Shown piece after piece: positions 34,910 to 44,670 of a DNA stretch of 64,000 nt. Each line of letters opens with the position of its first letter. Position 1 is the first letter of the stretch. The position numbers and the translations under genes were made by a program. The notes under the pieces were generated by a model that did no database searches, was not told the DNA's origin, and saw nothing but the letters and a program-made list of their open reading frames with translations. Source of the DNA: Phyllobacterium sophorae. GTDB lineage: Bacteria; Pseudomonadota; Alphaproteobacteria; Rhizobiales; Rhizobiaceae. The DNA lies in NCBI RefSeq assembly GCF_003010965.1, contig NZ_PGGM01000002.1:434001-498000 (forward strand). Reading direction: 5' to 3'.

Positions 34910-36283
34910 ATGACCACAGCATATTTCCTGATACTTGCGCTATTTACCCTCACGTGGTTTTTGGTGGGACGGCAAAGAGCATCATCCCTTGCAGGTGCTG
35001 ATCCATCCGCGCTCCACTCGCTACCGTCGTACCACGGGCTTTTCCTGGCGGCATTGGTGTTTCTGCCAATGCTTCTCATATTTGCCGTGGGCGCTCCGCT
35101 TGCCGAGCGATACGTGGAAGCTACGGCGCTGAAGGGTTTCGACCCCGCGACGGTTTCCGAGGGATTGGGACGCAGCGCAATCCTTCGTGACATCCAATCC
35201 GTCCTGGCGGGCAATTATTCCGGAACTGCGGCACCCGAATTGACCGCGGGTGCATCCGCATATGCACAGGCCTCGAATTTTGCTCATTGGTCGCTGCTGA
35301 TTGCCGGCGTCGTCGCCGCACTGCTTGCCGCTATGTCCGGCTTCCGCCTGATTGGCCCGGAATTCCGCGCTCGCAACAGTGTCGAGCGATTGGTCAAATA
35401 TGTGTTGCTTGCATGCTCTGCAATCGCAGTGCTCACCACCGTTGGCATTGTATTTTCGGTGCTTTTTGAAACGATCCATTTCTTTTCAAAGGTTTCTCCG
35501 ATCGACTTCCTGTTTGGACTTCAATGGTCGCCGCAGACCGCCATTCGCGCTGATCAGGTTGGTTCGTCAGGCGCATTTGGTATTGTGCCGCTCGTCACCG
35601 GTACTTTGTTGATTACGGTGATTGCGATCGCTGTGGCGGGCCCATTGGGACTTTTTGCCGCCATCTACATGGCTGAGTATGCAAGTCCGCGGGTGCGTGG
35701 CATCACCAAACCCATTCTGGAAATCCTTGCCGGCGTTCCAACAGTGGTCCTTGGTTTTTTTGCAGCCCTGACAGTCGCGCCATTCATCCGCGGGTGGGGG
35801 GAAATGGTGGGCTTGAATGTGGCGTCGGAATCGGCGCTTGCCGCAGGGCTGGTCATGGGCATGATGATCATTCCGTTCGTCTCGTCGCTTTCCGATGACG
35901 TCATCAATGCCGTTCCCCAGGCCCTGCGGGACGGCTCCTATGCCATGGGTGCCACGAAATCGGAGACGATCAAGAAAGTGGTGCTGCCTGCCGCGCTGCC
36001 CGGCATCGTATCGGCCTTCATGCTGGCCATATCGCGTGCCGTTGGTGAAACCATGATCGTCGTCATGGCGGCAGGTCTTGCCGCCAACCTGACATTCAAT
36101 CCATTGGAAGCGGTCACAACCTTTACCGTGCAGATCAAGACAATCCTGGTCGGTGATCAGGAGTTCGACAGCGCCAAGACGCTCTCCGCCTTCGCACTCG
36201 GTTTTGTGCTCTTCTTCTTCACACTTGTGCTCAATTTCATCGCGCTCCAGATCGTCAAGAGATATCGGGAACAATATGACTGA
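34910..36283 (+). CDS. pstC: Phosphate ABC transporter permease PstC
   Basis: The 457-residue protein has a long N-terminal extension with two membrane helices and a periplasmic loop (about 1-165). The usual permease core follows, with GTLLITVIAIAVAGPLGLFAAIYMAEYA and the EAA-like loop LRDGSYAMGATKSETIKKVVLPAALPGI near 343. Classical PstC is about 320 residues; the extended form is usual in alphaproteobacteria. The end overlaps the pstA start by 8 bases. Confidence 0.93.
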   Translation: MTTAYFLILALFTLTWFLVGRQRASSLAGADPSALHSLPSYHGLFLAALVFLPMLLIFAVGAPLAERYVEATALKGFDPATVSEGLGRSAILRDIQSVLAGNYSGTAAPELTAGASAYAQASNFAHWSLLIAGVVAALLAAMSGFRLIGPEFRARNSVERLVKYVLLACSAIAVLTTVGIVFSVLFETIHFFSKVSPIDFLFGLQWSPQTAIRADQVGSSGAFGIVPLVTGTLLITVIAIAVAGPLGLFAAIYMAEYASPRVRGITKPILEILAGVPTVVLGFFAALTVAPFIRGWGEMVGLNVASESALAAGLVMGMMIIPFVSSLSDDVINAVPQALRDGSYAMGATKSETIKKVVLPAALPGIVSAFMLAISRAVGETMIVVMAAGLAANLTFNPLEAVTTFTVQIKTILVGDQEFDSAKTLSAFALGFVLFFFTLVLNFIALQIVKRYREQYD

Positions 36284-38015
36284 CATCACCTCATCGTCCG
36301 ACATTGTCGTCACCGCCGATCCGCGCGACGCGCTGATCAAGAAGCGGTATCGTGCAGAGCGCCGTTTCAAGTTCTATGGCATCGCCGCGATTGTCGTAAC
36401 TGCGATCTTTCTTTCCGTTGTCCTTATCGACATCCTGCTGAAAGGAATTCCTGCGTTCTCCGAGCACCGCATTGACTTGAAGGTGATTGCCGATCAAGCC
36501 GCATTGGACCCTCAAAAGACCGGCGATCGCACGGCACTCCTGGCCGGCAACTACGACAAGATTATTCGCGACGCTCTGGCGGCACAGTTTCCCGACGTAA
36601 CGACGCGTGCTGACCGGCGGGCCCTCAACGGCCTTTTGAGTTCCGGTGCTTCGGATGATTTCCGCCGCATGATCGTCAGCAATCCTTCGTTGATTGGCCA
36701 GGAAGTGACTGTTCCCGTGCTGCTTTCCGATGACGCCGATCAATATCTCAAGGGGTATCAAACGGCCGAAACGAACCTCAAAGGCGACGGCACACTAACC
36801 CAGACCATCAACGGCGATGTTTATTCCTTACGGTCATCCGGTGATGACTTCGCCAAGGCTTTCAAGGAAATTCAGGCGTTCCTATTCGAACGGCTTGACA
36901 GTCTGCGAAGTGAAATAGCGCGCCTTGAACGATCTTTGCCCGGTTTGGCGGGTGATGCAGCCGCTGCATTGAGCGGGCAGATTGAAACCCTCAAATCTGA
37001 AGCCAATACGCTGAACGCGCGGATCACAGACGCCAACACCGCAATCGAACTCGACCAGCGGTTGCCCAGTCTGCTCGTCAACGTGAACGGTGGTACCATC
37101 AAGGCAACGCAGATTAGTCCCGCCGGAATTGATGGTCTGAAAATGATCACGCCGACAAGCACGGAGCCGGCGAATGCCGGAACGTGGTCGATCCTGACGC
37201 TCGAGACACCGGAGTCCAACCGGCGAGTCCAGGATCAATCGGCCACTTGGCTCGAGCAATTGAAAGCAACGGGGACGCTCGAAAAGGCCTTCGCCACACG
37301 GTTCTTCACATCTGGTGATTCCCGTGAACCCGAGCTTGCCGGTATCCGGGGCGCTTTGACCGGAACATTGTGGACGCTCGCCGTCACATTGATCCTTTGT
37401 TTGCCACTCGGCGTCGGCGCGGCGATTTACCTGGAAGAGTTCGCGCCTAAAAACCGGATCACCGAAGTCATCGAAATCAACATCAACAATCTTGCGGCTG
37501 TTCCATCGATCGTCTTCGGTTTGCTCGGATTGGCAATGTTCCTGAACTTTTTCGGTCTCCCAAGATCCGCGCCGTTGGTAGGCGGTCTGGTGCTGGCCTT
37601 GCTTGTCCTGCCGACAATAATTATCGCCTCGCGCGCTGCCCTGAGAGCTGTTCCGCCATCCATCAAAGAAGCAGCCCTTGGTGTCGGAGCATCACACCAG
37701 CAGGCCATCTTCCACCACGTGTTGCCCTTGGCCATGCCAGGTATCATGACAGGCACCATCATCGGCATGGCGCATGCTCTCGGTGAAACCGCTCCGCTGT
37801 TGATGATCGGCATGGTTGCCTTCATCGTTGACATACCGGGAGGTATTACAGAAGCGTCGACGGTGCTTCCAGTTCAGATCTATCTATGGTCTGATCTTCC
37901 GGAAGTTGCCTTCCAGGCCAAAACAGCCGCCGCGATCCTGGTACTGCTGGCATTTCTCTTCATCATGAACGCTTCAGCGATCATGCTACGTCGACGCTTC
38001 GAACGTCGTTGGTAA
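36276..38015 (+). CDS. pstA: Phosphate ABC transporter permease PstA (with DUF3333 region)
   Basis: The 579-residue protein has a cytosolic start, one helix (about 30-52), a large periplasmic insertion (about 55-350, partly coiled coil: ERLDSLRSEIARLERSLPGL and following), then the permease core with EFAPKNRITEVIEININNLAAVPSI and IKEAALGVGASHQQAIFHHVLPLAMPGI. The N-terminal region is the DUF3333 type common in alpha- and gammaproteobacterial PstA. ATG 36276 is chosen because it overlaps pstC. Confidence 0.92.
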   Translation: MTDITSSSDIVVTADPRDALIKKRYRAERRFKFYGIAAIVVTAIFLSVVLIDILLKGIPAFSEHRIDLKVIADQAALDPQKTGDRTALLAGNYDKIIRDALAAQFPDVTTRADRRALNGLLSSGASDDFRRMIVSNPSLIGQEVTVPVLLSDDADQYLKGYQTAETNLKGDGTLTQTINGDVYSLRSSGDDFAKAFKEIQAFLFERLDSLRSEIARLERSLPGLAGDAAAALSGQIETLKSEANTLNARITDANTAIELDQRLPSLLVNVNGGTIKATQISPAGIDGLKMITPTSTEPANAGTWSILTLETPESNRRVQDQSATWLEQLKATGTLEKAFATRFFTSGDSREPELAGIRGALTGTLWTLAVTLILCLPLGVGAAIYLEEFAPKNRITEVIEININNLAAVPSIVFGLLGLAMFLNFFGLPRSAPLVGGLVLALLVLPTIIIASRAALRAVPPSIKEAALGVGASHQQAIFHHVLPLAMPGIMTGTIIGMAHALGETAPLLMIGMVAFIVDIPGGITEASTVLPVQIYLWSDLPEVAFQAKTAAAILVLLAFLFIMNASAIMLRRRFERRW

Positions 38016-38030
38016 ACGAGGTATAAGGAC

Positions 38031-38846
38031 ATGAACATGCTCACTGAAGTTGATGTGGAAAAGAAATTGTACGGCACCCCTGATCAGACCAACATCAAGA
38101 TGCGCGGTAAAAACGTATCCGTATTTTACGGCGCGAAGCAGGCCCTGTTCGATGTCAACCTTGACATCAGGGAAAATGAAGTCACGGCATTGATCGGACC
38201 CTCGGGCTGCGGCAAGTCCACTTTCCTCCGCTGTTTGAACCGTATGAACGATACGATTTCGATCTGCCGCATTACGGGCGACATCACTCTCGACAATCGT
38301 GATATTTACGATCCGAAAATCGACGTCGTTCAGTTGCGTGCGCGAATCGGGATGGTGTTCCAGAAGCCTAATCCTTTTCCGAAATCCATCTATGAAAACG
38401 TTGCTTACGGCCCGCGGATTCATGGTCTGGTCAAGGGCAAGGGCCACCTCGATGAGATCGTTGAAAAAAGTCTGCAGCGAGCAGGGCTTTTCACTGAGGT
38501 CAAGGACCGCTTGCATGACTCGGGAACGAGCCTTTCCGGCGGCCAGCAGCAACGCCTGTGCATTGCCCGCGCCATCGCCGTTAGCCCCGAAGTCATCCTG
38601 ATGGATGAGCCGTGCTCCGCGCTGGATCCAATTGCCACTGCCAAGGTGGAGGAATTGATCGACGAACTGCGCGAGAACTACACGATCGTCATCGTTACGC
38701 ATTCGATGCAGCAGGCCGCCCGCGTTTCGCAGCGGACAGCGATGTTCCATCTCGGCAATCTGGTTGAGGTGGGCGACACGGAAATGATGTTCACCAGCCC
38801 GTCGGAAAAGCGGACGCAGGACTATATTACCGGGCGCTTTGGTTGA
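38031..38846 (+). CDS. pstB: Phosphate ABC transporter ATP-binding protein PstB
   Basis: The 271-residue protein has Walker [40 protein letters not shown], signature [16 protein letters not shown] and Walker [17 protein letters not shown], all PstB-specific. It powers phosphate import by PstSCA and, in the PstSCAB-PhoU complex, reports phosphate supply to the Pho kinase. It lies 15 bases after pstA. Confidence 0.96.
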   Translation: MNMLTEVDVEKKLYGTPDQTNIKMRGKNVSVFYGAKQALFDVNLDIRENEVTALIGPSGCGKSTFLRCLNRMNDTISICRITGDITLDNRDIYDPKIDVVQLRARIGMVFQKPNPFPKSIYENVAYGPRIHGLVKGKGHLDEIVEKSLQRAGLFTEVKDRLHDSGTSLSGGQQQRLCIARAIAVSPEVILMDEPCSALDPIATAKVEELIDELRENYTIVIVTHSMQQAARVSQRTAMFHLGNLVEVGDTEMMFTSPSEKRTQDYITGRFG

Positions 38847-38862
38847 TCCCTGAAACGAGGAT

Positions 38863-39600
38863 ATGGACATGACAGAACATACAGCACAGCACACCGTCCG
38901 TTCCTACGACGAAGAACTGAAGTTCCTGGCGCACAAGATCGCGGAGATGGGCGGTCATGCAGAGCGTATGGTTGAACAGGCAGTTACGGCCATGGTCAAT
39001 TCCGACAACGCGCTGGCACAGCGCGTGATTTCGGACGATCTTATTCTTGATGCCGGCCAGCGCGAGATTGACGAAAAAGCCATTACCATCATCGGCAAGC
39101 GCCAACCAATGGCGATCGATCTGCGTGAAGTCATAGGCACGATCCGCATTTCCTCCGATCTCGAACGCATCGGCGACCTTGGCAAGAACATCGCCAAGCG
39201 CGTCGTTGCCGTTACCGATACCCGCCAGACATTGTCGGTCTATCGCGGCTTGCAAACCATTGCGGAACTGGCACTGACGCAGCTGAAGGACGTGCTCGAC
39301 GCCTACGCGACGCGCTCGGTACAGCAGGTAAACATTGTGCGCGAGCGGGATGACGAAATCGATGCGCTGTATACTTCGCTTTTTCGCGAGCTCCTGACAT
39401 ATATGATGGAGGATCCGCGCAATATCTCGGCCTGCACGCATCTTCTGTTCTGCGCCAAGAATATCGAGCGGATTGGCGACCATGCGACCAACATCGCCGA
39501 AACGGTATATTACATCGTCACCGGCTCACAACTGCCGGCCGAGCGGCCGAAGGAAGACCAGACCCACAGCATCGTTGTCGATGAAGCCAGACAACCGTAA
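38863..39600 (+). CDS. phoU: Phosphate signalling protein PhoU
   Basis: The 245-residue protein has two PhoU three-helix repeats, each with an E/D-x-x-x-D metal-binding pattern (IRISSDLERIGDLGKNIAKR and LLFCAKNIERIGDHATNIAE). PhoU links the Pst transporter to the Pho kinase and damps signalling when phosphate is plentiful. ATG 38863 and ATG 38869 are both possible after GAGG. It is followed by phoB 17 bases later. A phoR kinase gene is not in the window. Confidence 0.95.
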   Translation: MDMTEHTAQHTVRSYDEELKFLAHKIAEMGGHAERMVEQAVTAMVNSDNALAQRVISDDLILDAGQREIDEKAITIIGKRQPMAIDLREVIGTIRISSDLERIGDLGKNIAKRVVAVTDTRQTLSVYRGLQTIAELALTQLKDVLDAYATRSVQQVNIVRERDDEIDALYTSLFRELLTYMMEDPRNISACTHLLFCAKNIERIGDHATNIAETVYYIVTGSQLPAERPKEDQTHSIVVDEARQP

Positions 39601-39617
39601 TCCAGGATAAATGAGCC

Positions 39618-40304
39618 ATGGCGATAGCCCCCAAAATCACCGTTGTGGAGGACGAGGAAGCTTTGAGCGTTCTTCTCCGGTACAATCTTGAAGCTGAAGG
39701 CTATGTTGTTGAGACGATCACGCGCGGCGATGAAGCGGAAATTGCCTTGCGGGAAAAGGTGCCGGACCTTCTGATCCTCGACTGGATGCTGCCCGGCCTT
39801 TCGGGAATCGAGCTCTGCCGGCGCCTCCGCGCACGTCGCGAAACGGAAATCCTGCCGATCATCATGCTGACGGCGCGCGGCGAGGAGAGTGAACGTGTCC
39901 GGGGGCTCTCTACGGGAGCCGACGATTACATGGTCAAACCATTTTCGACGCCGGAACTTCTTGCTCGGATCAAATCCATGTTGCGGCGGGTCAATCCGAG
40001 CCTGTTGTCGCATGTGCTGAGCTTTGGTGACCTGAAGCTGGACCGCGAACAACACCGGGTATTCCGCAAGGAACGCGAATTGAAGCTTGGGCCGACTGAA
40101 TTCCGCCTCCTGGAATTCCTGATGCAGTCTCCGGGACGCGTGTTCTCTCGTGGCCAGCTGCTCGACAATGTGTGGGGCGCTGATATCTATGTCGATGACC
40201 GAACCGTTGACGTGCATGTCGGCCGCTTGCGCAAGGCTATCAATATTGGCCGCTCGATCGATCCGATCCGGACTGTACGCGGCGCTGGCTATTCTTTTGG
40301 TTGA
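39618..40304 (+). CDS. phoB: Phosphate regulon response regulator PhoB
   Basis: The 228-residue protein has a receiver domain (VVEDEEALS, LLILDWMLPGLSGIE, TARGEE, DDYMVKPFS) and an OmpR-type winged helix (LGPTEFRLLEFLMQSPGRVF, DDRTVDVHVGRLRKAI). It binds Pho boxes such as the one before pstS. The rhizobial order pstSCAB-phoU-phoB is seen here, with phoR presumably elsewhere. Confidence 0.95.
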   Translation: MAIAPKITVVEDEEALSVLLRYNLEAEGYVVETITRGDEAEIALREKVPDLLILDWMLPGLSGIELCRRLRARRETEILPIIMLTARGEESERVRGLSTGADDYMVKPFSTPELLARIKSMLRRVNPSLLSHVLSFGDLKLDREQHRVFRKERELKLGPTEFRLLEFLMQSPGRVFSRGQLLDNVWGADIYVDDRTVDVHVGRLRKAINIGRSIDPIRTVRGAGYSFG

Positions 40305-40659
40305 CGAACTTTTGTCACGTCCGTTGATCCAGTGGCCCCGCGAATGGTGCTGCCAGTACCACCTGCCAATAGCGCAACAGAAAACACGCCTGCATGCCAT
40401 TCCGGGCCCGAGGCGGTCCTGGTAGGGCGACATTAAGGGCTTGCATTTCATCTATCATGAACCCCATTGCCAGTCCGTCCATCATCGAATTTCAGGGTTA
40501 CGGCTCTCTCGATGCCGCCCTGAGCGCTCTCGAACCCCACGGCGCCAAGTCCTCATCAATGCAACGCCACCACGGTCACGAATCGATACATCTTCATGGT
40601 CGTTCAAGCGATGCGGTTTTACGCCAGCCATTACCAACCTCCCGATGCACCAAAAGCAG
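40305..40659. other. Intergenic region between phoB and the LysR gene
   Basis: About 355 bases between convergent genes. I see no supported gene, no strong terminator hairpin and no recognisable remnant. Short frames in it lack family resemblance. Confidence 0.4.
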
Positions 40660-41562
40660 TTAGCGCAACGGACTCCATAGGGAGCTCTTCCAAGCCTTGA
40701 GTTCATGGAGGAAGACCTGCAGTTTCGCCGGCAAATAGCGTCGTGTCGGGTAGACGGCGTGCACGAAAATTTCTGGCGATGACCAGTCTGGCAGAAGACG
40801 AACGAGTTTGCCTTGTCGGATACGTTCGTCGCAATAGGTTGACGGCAGCAGGCCGATCCCATGCCCAAGATAGGTAAAAGCACTTATCGAATGGAAGTCC
40901 CTGCTTGATAAGGGTCCGGACACATGCAGTTTTACCGATTTGCGTCCGTTGACCAAATGCCATTCCGCCTCGTTGTTGCGGCCGTTGAGCAGAATGCACT
41001 GATGGTCTTTCAAATCCTCCGGTTTCACGGGGGGCGACCGGCCTTCGAGATAGCCTGGAGTAGCGACGACGTAGCGGACGCTCTTCCCTATTGTCTGGGT
41101 TACAATTGTCGAATCCCGAAGTTCACCGAAACGAATGCCGACGTCAACGTTCTCTGCAATCAGATCGAGGAATAGGTTCGTGACGAAAAGGTCGACCTGT
41201 ATCCGTGGGTACGTTTTCAGGAACGCGGAGAGAAAATCATAAAATGGCTCTTGACCCATGATCACCGGAACAGAGATTTTCAGCAGGCCTTCCGGCTCTT
41301 TCTGCGTCTGTGTCAGAACCCGCTCCGCGTCAAACAAGTGACTGAGGGGTTCGCCGCATTGATTGTAGTAGGCACGGCCCTGGAGGGTGAGCGTCAGCTT
41401 GCGGGTCGTTCGCTGCAGCAATGTGACACCGAGCTGATCTTCGAGTGCGGAGACTTTCCGGCTGACAGTAGACACTGGCATCCCGAGCGCGTGCGCGGCC
41501 CGGCTGAAGCTTTGGAATTGCGCAACCTTCACGAAAACCGCGATGTCATTGAGATCGACCAT
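40660..41562 (-). CDS. LysR-family transcriptional regulator
   Basis: The 300-residue protein has an N-terminal winged helix (VDLNDIAVFVKVAQFQSFSR, VSTVSRKVSALEDQLGVTLL) and a LysR substrate domain of the CrgA/DsdC-like group (GLLPSTYCDERIRQGKLVRLLPDW). It is divergent from the SDR-RidA pair, the usual arrangement for a LysR regulator and its targets. The effector is unknown. Confidence 0.9.
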   Translation of the reverse strand: MVDLNDIAVFVKVAQFQSFSRAAHALGMPVSTVSRKVSALEDQLGVTLLQRTTRKLTLTLQGRAYYNQCGEPLSHLFDAERVLTQTQKEPEGLLKISVPVIMGQEPFYDFLSAFLKTYPRIQVDLFVTNLFLDLIAENVDVGIRFGELRDSTIVTQTIGKSVRYVVATPGYLEGRSPPVKPEDLKDHQCILLNGRNNEAEWHLVNGRKSVKLHVSGPLSSRDFHSISAFTYLGHGIGLLPSTYCDERIRQGKLVRLLPDWSSPEIFVHAVYPTRRYLPAKLQVFLHELKAWKSSLWSPLR

Positions 41563-41581
41563 GCATTTGATTTTTGCATAA

Positions 41582-41609
41582 ATGGAAAAAAGATTCCAGA
41601 TATTTCCAT
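41582..41609. promoter_or_regulatory. Inverted repeat ATGGAAA-N14-TTTCCAT, candidate LysR operator
   Basis: Seven-base perfect arms lie 19 bases before the LysR start and 75 before the SDR start, in the short divergent region. A nested ATTCCAGAT occurs between them. Position and symmetry fit a LysR-type binding site. Confidence 0.45.
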
Positions 41610-41683
41610 CTAATCGCGGAATAGAACGTCAGCCATATTCATTGGGAGCAAGCACAATGCTGCGCAATCCAATGGAGATCAAA

Positions 41684-42409
41684 ATGCAAACACGAAAGAC
41701 TGTTGTCATTACGGGAGCCTCGCAAGGTATCGGAGCAGGCCTCGTTAACGCCTTCGTCGATCGCGGCTACAATGTTGTCGCGACATCTCGCCAGGTCAGT
41801 GCTTCGGATGCTTTTCGAGCCTCAAGTCAGCTGGCGCTGGTCGATGGCGATATCGGCGATCCTGAAACGGCAACAAAAGTGGCAGAAACCGCCATGGACC
41901 GGTTCGGGACGATCGATGCTCTCGTAAACAACGCCGGTATTTTCTTCACTAAGCCATTCCTTGATTATACAGTGGCCGACTTCAAAAGATTGTCCTCGAC
42001 AAATCTCGAAGGCTTCATCCACCTCACCCAGCTTGTTGTGAAACAAATGTTGGCGCAGAAGTCCGGCGGCAGTATCGTCAGCATCACGACGCCGCTAATC
42101 GATCATCCGATCGCTGGCCTCACCGCTTCGGTCCCGATGATGACCAAGGGCGGAGTCGACGCGATCTCCAAAAATCTCGCGATGGAATATGCGAGGGATG
42201 GGATCCGGGTCAACACAGTCGCTCCCGGCGTGGTCGACACACCCTTGCACAGGGACAATCCGAAGGAATTCCTGAGGACGCTGTCGCCGATGGCGAGTAT
42301 TTCCAATGTCCAGGAAATTGTCGACGCAGTCGTTTTCCTGATCGAAGCGCCACATGTAACCGGGGAGGTGCTGCACGTTGACGGTGGCGCACATTTGGGG
42401 AAATGGTAG
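41684..42409 (+). CDS. Short-chain dehydrogenase-like protein with altered active site
   Basis: The protein of about 241 residues has the SDR cofactor motif TGASQGIG and NNAGIFF, and the C-terminal GEVLHVDGGAHLGKW. Where classical SDRs have Y-x-x-x-K, this protein has PMMTK within TASVPMMTKGGVDAI, so the catalytic Tyr is replaced by Pro. This is seen in a known SDR subgroup of uncertain activity. ATG 41684 has GGAG 7 bases upstream; ATG 41657 is also possible. It overlaps the RidA gene by 7 bases. Confidence 0.85.
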   Translation: MQTRKTVVITGASQGIGAGLVNAFVDRGYNVVATSRQVSASDAFRASSQLALVDGDIGDPETATKVAETAMDRFGTIDALVNNAGIFFTKPFLDYTVADFKRLSSTNLEGFIHLTQLVVKQMLAQKSGGSIVSITTPLIDHPIAGLTASVPMMTKGGVDAISKNLAMEYARDGIRVNTVAPGVVDTPLHRDNPKEFLRTLSPMASISNVQEIVDAVVFLIEAPHVTGEVLHVDGGAHLGKW

Positions 42410-42891
42410 ACCATGCGAAAGCGCCCGTGGCCGGCGCAGAACCGCGGCTGCAGGAGCTCGGCATCACGCTTCCCCCGCCGCCGACACCGCTTGGTGCTTA
42501 CGTCGAAGCGGTGACGATCGGCAACCTCGTCTACCTGAGCGGCATGTTGGCCGTCGCAGGTCGTGAAACTCCCTTCGTCGGACGCGTTGGCGTTGAACTC
42601 ACGGTCGAGCAGGGCCGCCAGGCTGCCGAAGTGGCAAGCCTCAACGCTCTATCGGCGGTAAGAGAATATCTGGGCTCTCTCGACAAGGTCAGCAGAGTCG
42701 TAAAGCTTGGCGTTTACATCGCGACCGCGGGGGATTTCAGGGAGCATCCGATAGTAGCGGATGGAGCATCCGAGATGCTGGTCAACGTCTTTGGAGAGGA
42801 AAAGCTTTCGGGCCGGATCGTGCTTGGCGTCGCGAGTCTGCCGCTCGGTCTGCCCATCGAGCTCGAACTCGTCCTGGAAGTCGATGCTTGA
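42403..42891 (+). CDS. RidA/YjgF-family protein
   Basis: The 162-residue protein fits the RidA-like (YjgF/YER057c/UK114) fold: LVYLSGMLAV, a helix with EVASLNALSAVREYLGSLDKV, and GRIVLGVASLPLGLPIELELVLE. It belongs to the longer, RutC-like subgroup; the arginine of classical RidA imine deaminases near the C-terminus is replaced (VASLPLG), so the deaminase reaction is doubtful. It overlaps the SDR stop and so is co-translated. Confidence 0.85.
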   Translation: MVDHAKAPVAGAEPRLQELGITLPPPPTPLGAYVEAVTIGNLVYLSGMLAVAGRETPFVGRVGVELTVEQGRQAAEVASLNALSAVREYLGSLDKVSRVVKLGVYIATAGDFREHPIVADGASEMLVNVFGEEKLSGRIVLGVASLPLGLPIELELVLEVDA

Positions 42892-42929
42892 ACGTTGCCA
42901 ACAGTCCAGATGACCGTTGCTATCCTAAT

Positions 42930-42961
42930 ATAAATCCGGATGCTCAAGCGCCCGGATTTAT
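42930..42961 (+). terminator. Hairpin after the RidA gene
   Basis: Ten-base perfect arms (ATAAATCCGG and CCGGATTTAT) lie around a 12-base loop, 38 bases after the RidA stop. There is no T-run, so termination efficiency is uncertain. The remaining bases to 43137 hold nothing I recognise. Confidence 0.5.
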
Positions 42962-43137
42962 TCATGTCGTCTCCCTCTTGAATATTTCAACCGGTACGAC
43001 GAGGTTACTATTGCGGTCAATTCCTTTGGGACAAGGCCGCCGGTTTGATTAAATCAGCCGCCGCCAGCCGATACTCGCAGGTAAGATTGTCCCGCAGAGG
43101 GCTGCGGCTGCATGGTTAACAAAGGTGCAACGATCAA

Positions 43138-44445
43138 TCATCGCAAAGCCTGCCGGACATCCGATATTCGCCAGAAAGGACGTTTGATTTCGACGAGTTG
43201 GCGGCGGGGGTCGCCAGCCTTCACTCTGTCGCGGATCAGTGCAACCAAGTCCGCTTTAACAGCCGGATCGGACAAGAAATAGCTGTGGCCGATGAAGCCG
43301 CCGCCTGAAAACTCGACGAAATCGACCAGCCTTCCCATCTGAGACCCTGCCCATTTGGACGCCGCCTGGCTCCTGTCTTTGGGAAGCCTGCCGACTGCGA
43401 GCTGCCCCAGCCGCAAGGCGCTGCCGAAGAGCAGTGTTGATGCCCTCAACGCCTTGTCGCTGGGAGACGAATAAACCGTGAGATGCATGGCGCCTTGAGG
43501 CGGGAACCTGCTTGGACTTGATTTGCTGCCGAAGGCAAGGTCTGGGTCCGATACCCACGCGAACAACTTGGAAGAAGCCACATCGAGATCAATATCGGGA
43601 GCGAAAAACACCGCGTTCGCGATCTTGTAGCGCTGCCAAAGCGAGGATCGGCTGACATAGGCTTCAATGGCGAGTTGCTGCACCACACTCGCGAGTACAT
43701 CGGTTCCGCGGCTATGCGCCAGGAGGTGAAGCCGCTCGACACCCTTAGCTTCGGCGATGATGCGGATGGCTTTCTTGAAGTCCGCGACTGCAAACTCGCT
43801 CGACTCGCGGTCGATGTTGTAGCCAAAGAAAAAGCCGCCGGAGCCCCCGGCAGGCCATGTCAGGACAATGCAGGCAAACTGGTTCTGCAGCGACCGGCAA
43901 ATCTCGCCTGTGGCGCGCGCGGCGTCGTCGAAGCTGTTGCCGTATCCGTGAATAAAAACCACGACTTCCTTACGATCGGCTGTTGCGAGACGACGAGCGA
44001 CGTCGGCCTGCAGCGATGCGGCAGCCTGGTCATGGGCCGCGACTGCCCTCGGCGTGCGGTGTAGTCCGTTCGCGGTCGCCACGACGCCGTAAGGTGTCGC
44101 TGGAAACTGCCCGGTCCCGGAAATCACGCCGACACGCAATTCACTTGTGGGAGAGTTGCGGGTCGGGGTGACCGACACCGATCCGAAGCTCAAGAACATG
44201 GCTCTTTCGGCACCGTAAGACAACGTGCTGTCCGATGCAGTTACAGGTGCCCGGTCGGTAACGTAGAGGAGGTCGAAGGCTCCAGAACTCTGGCGGGACC
44301 GAACGGTCGGGGTGTTTTGCAACGCCGGCGACGCAGTAACGGGCGGCGTTGCAACCTCCGCGCGCTGCGTGGCACAGCCGGCGAGGAAGACAAGCAAGAG
44401 GAGCCCTGACATTGCCCGACAAAAATTTATTCCGACCTCTCCCAT
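43138..44445 (-). CDS. DUF900 alpha/beta-hydrolase lipoprotein (second copy)
   Basis: The 435-residue protein has a signal peptide with lipobox VFLAG-C at residue 24, and a DUF900 hydrolase domain: VVVFIHGYGNSFDDAARAT and nucleophile elbow LLAHSRGTDVLA. It shares fold, lipid anchor and length with the lipoprotein at 25795-27063, although the two are only distantly alike. The substrate is unknown. It stands alone, downstream of nothing obvious on its strand. Confidence 0.85.
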   Translation of the reverse strand: MGEVGINFCRAMSGLLLLVFLAGCATQRAEVATPPVTASPALQNTPTVRSRQSSGAFDLLYVTDRAPVTASDSTLSYGAERAMFLSFGSVSVTPTRNSPTSELRVGVISGTGQFPATPYGVVATANGLHRTPRAVAAHDQAAASLQADVARRLATADRKEVVVFIHGYGNSFDDAARATGEICRSLQNQFACIVLTWPAGGSGGFFFGYNIDRESSEFAVADFKKAIRIIAEAKGVERLHLLAHSRGTDVLASVVQQLAIEAYVSRSSLWQRYKIANAVFFAPDIDLDVASSKLFAWVSDPDLAFGSKSSPSRFPPQGAMHLTVYSSPSDKALRASTLLFGSALRLGQLAVGRLPKDRSQAASKWAGSQMGRLVDFVEFSGGGFIGHSYFLSDPAVKADLVALIRDRVKAGDPRRQLVEIKRPFWRISDVRQALR

Positions 44446-44670
44446 GCGTCCCCCATCCCGCTGCTTTCAAACGGACGAACCTTTGGTACCTCGGTTCCGG
44501 CGGCCGTTTTTCCAGTCGGAGCTCGTGCTCCTCCATGGCGTTGGTGCACCAATATCCAGTCGAGGATCGCTATATTTTCGGTAAGCGCATCGCCGCGTCG
44601 AAGCCGTGGCGGCTTGGCCGCAACAATGGGCGATTATGGGATCGAACGATATTATACGTGGGGCTATGTC

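Noticed and set aside
34910..38015. Unusually long PstC and PstA as a novel transporter
   Set aside because: Extended PstC and DUF3333-bearing PstA are known in alphaproteobacterial phosphate transporters, so this is ordinary for the group.
40305..40659. Possible gene remnant between phoB and the LysR gene
   Set aside because: All frames were read and no stretch resembled a known family.
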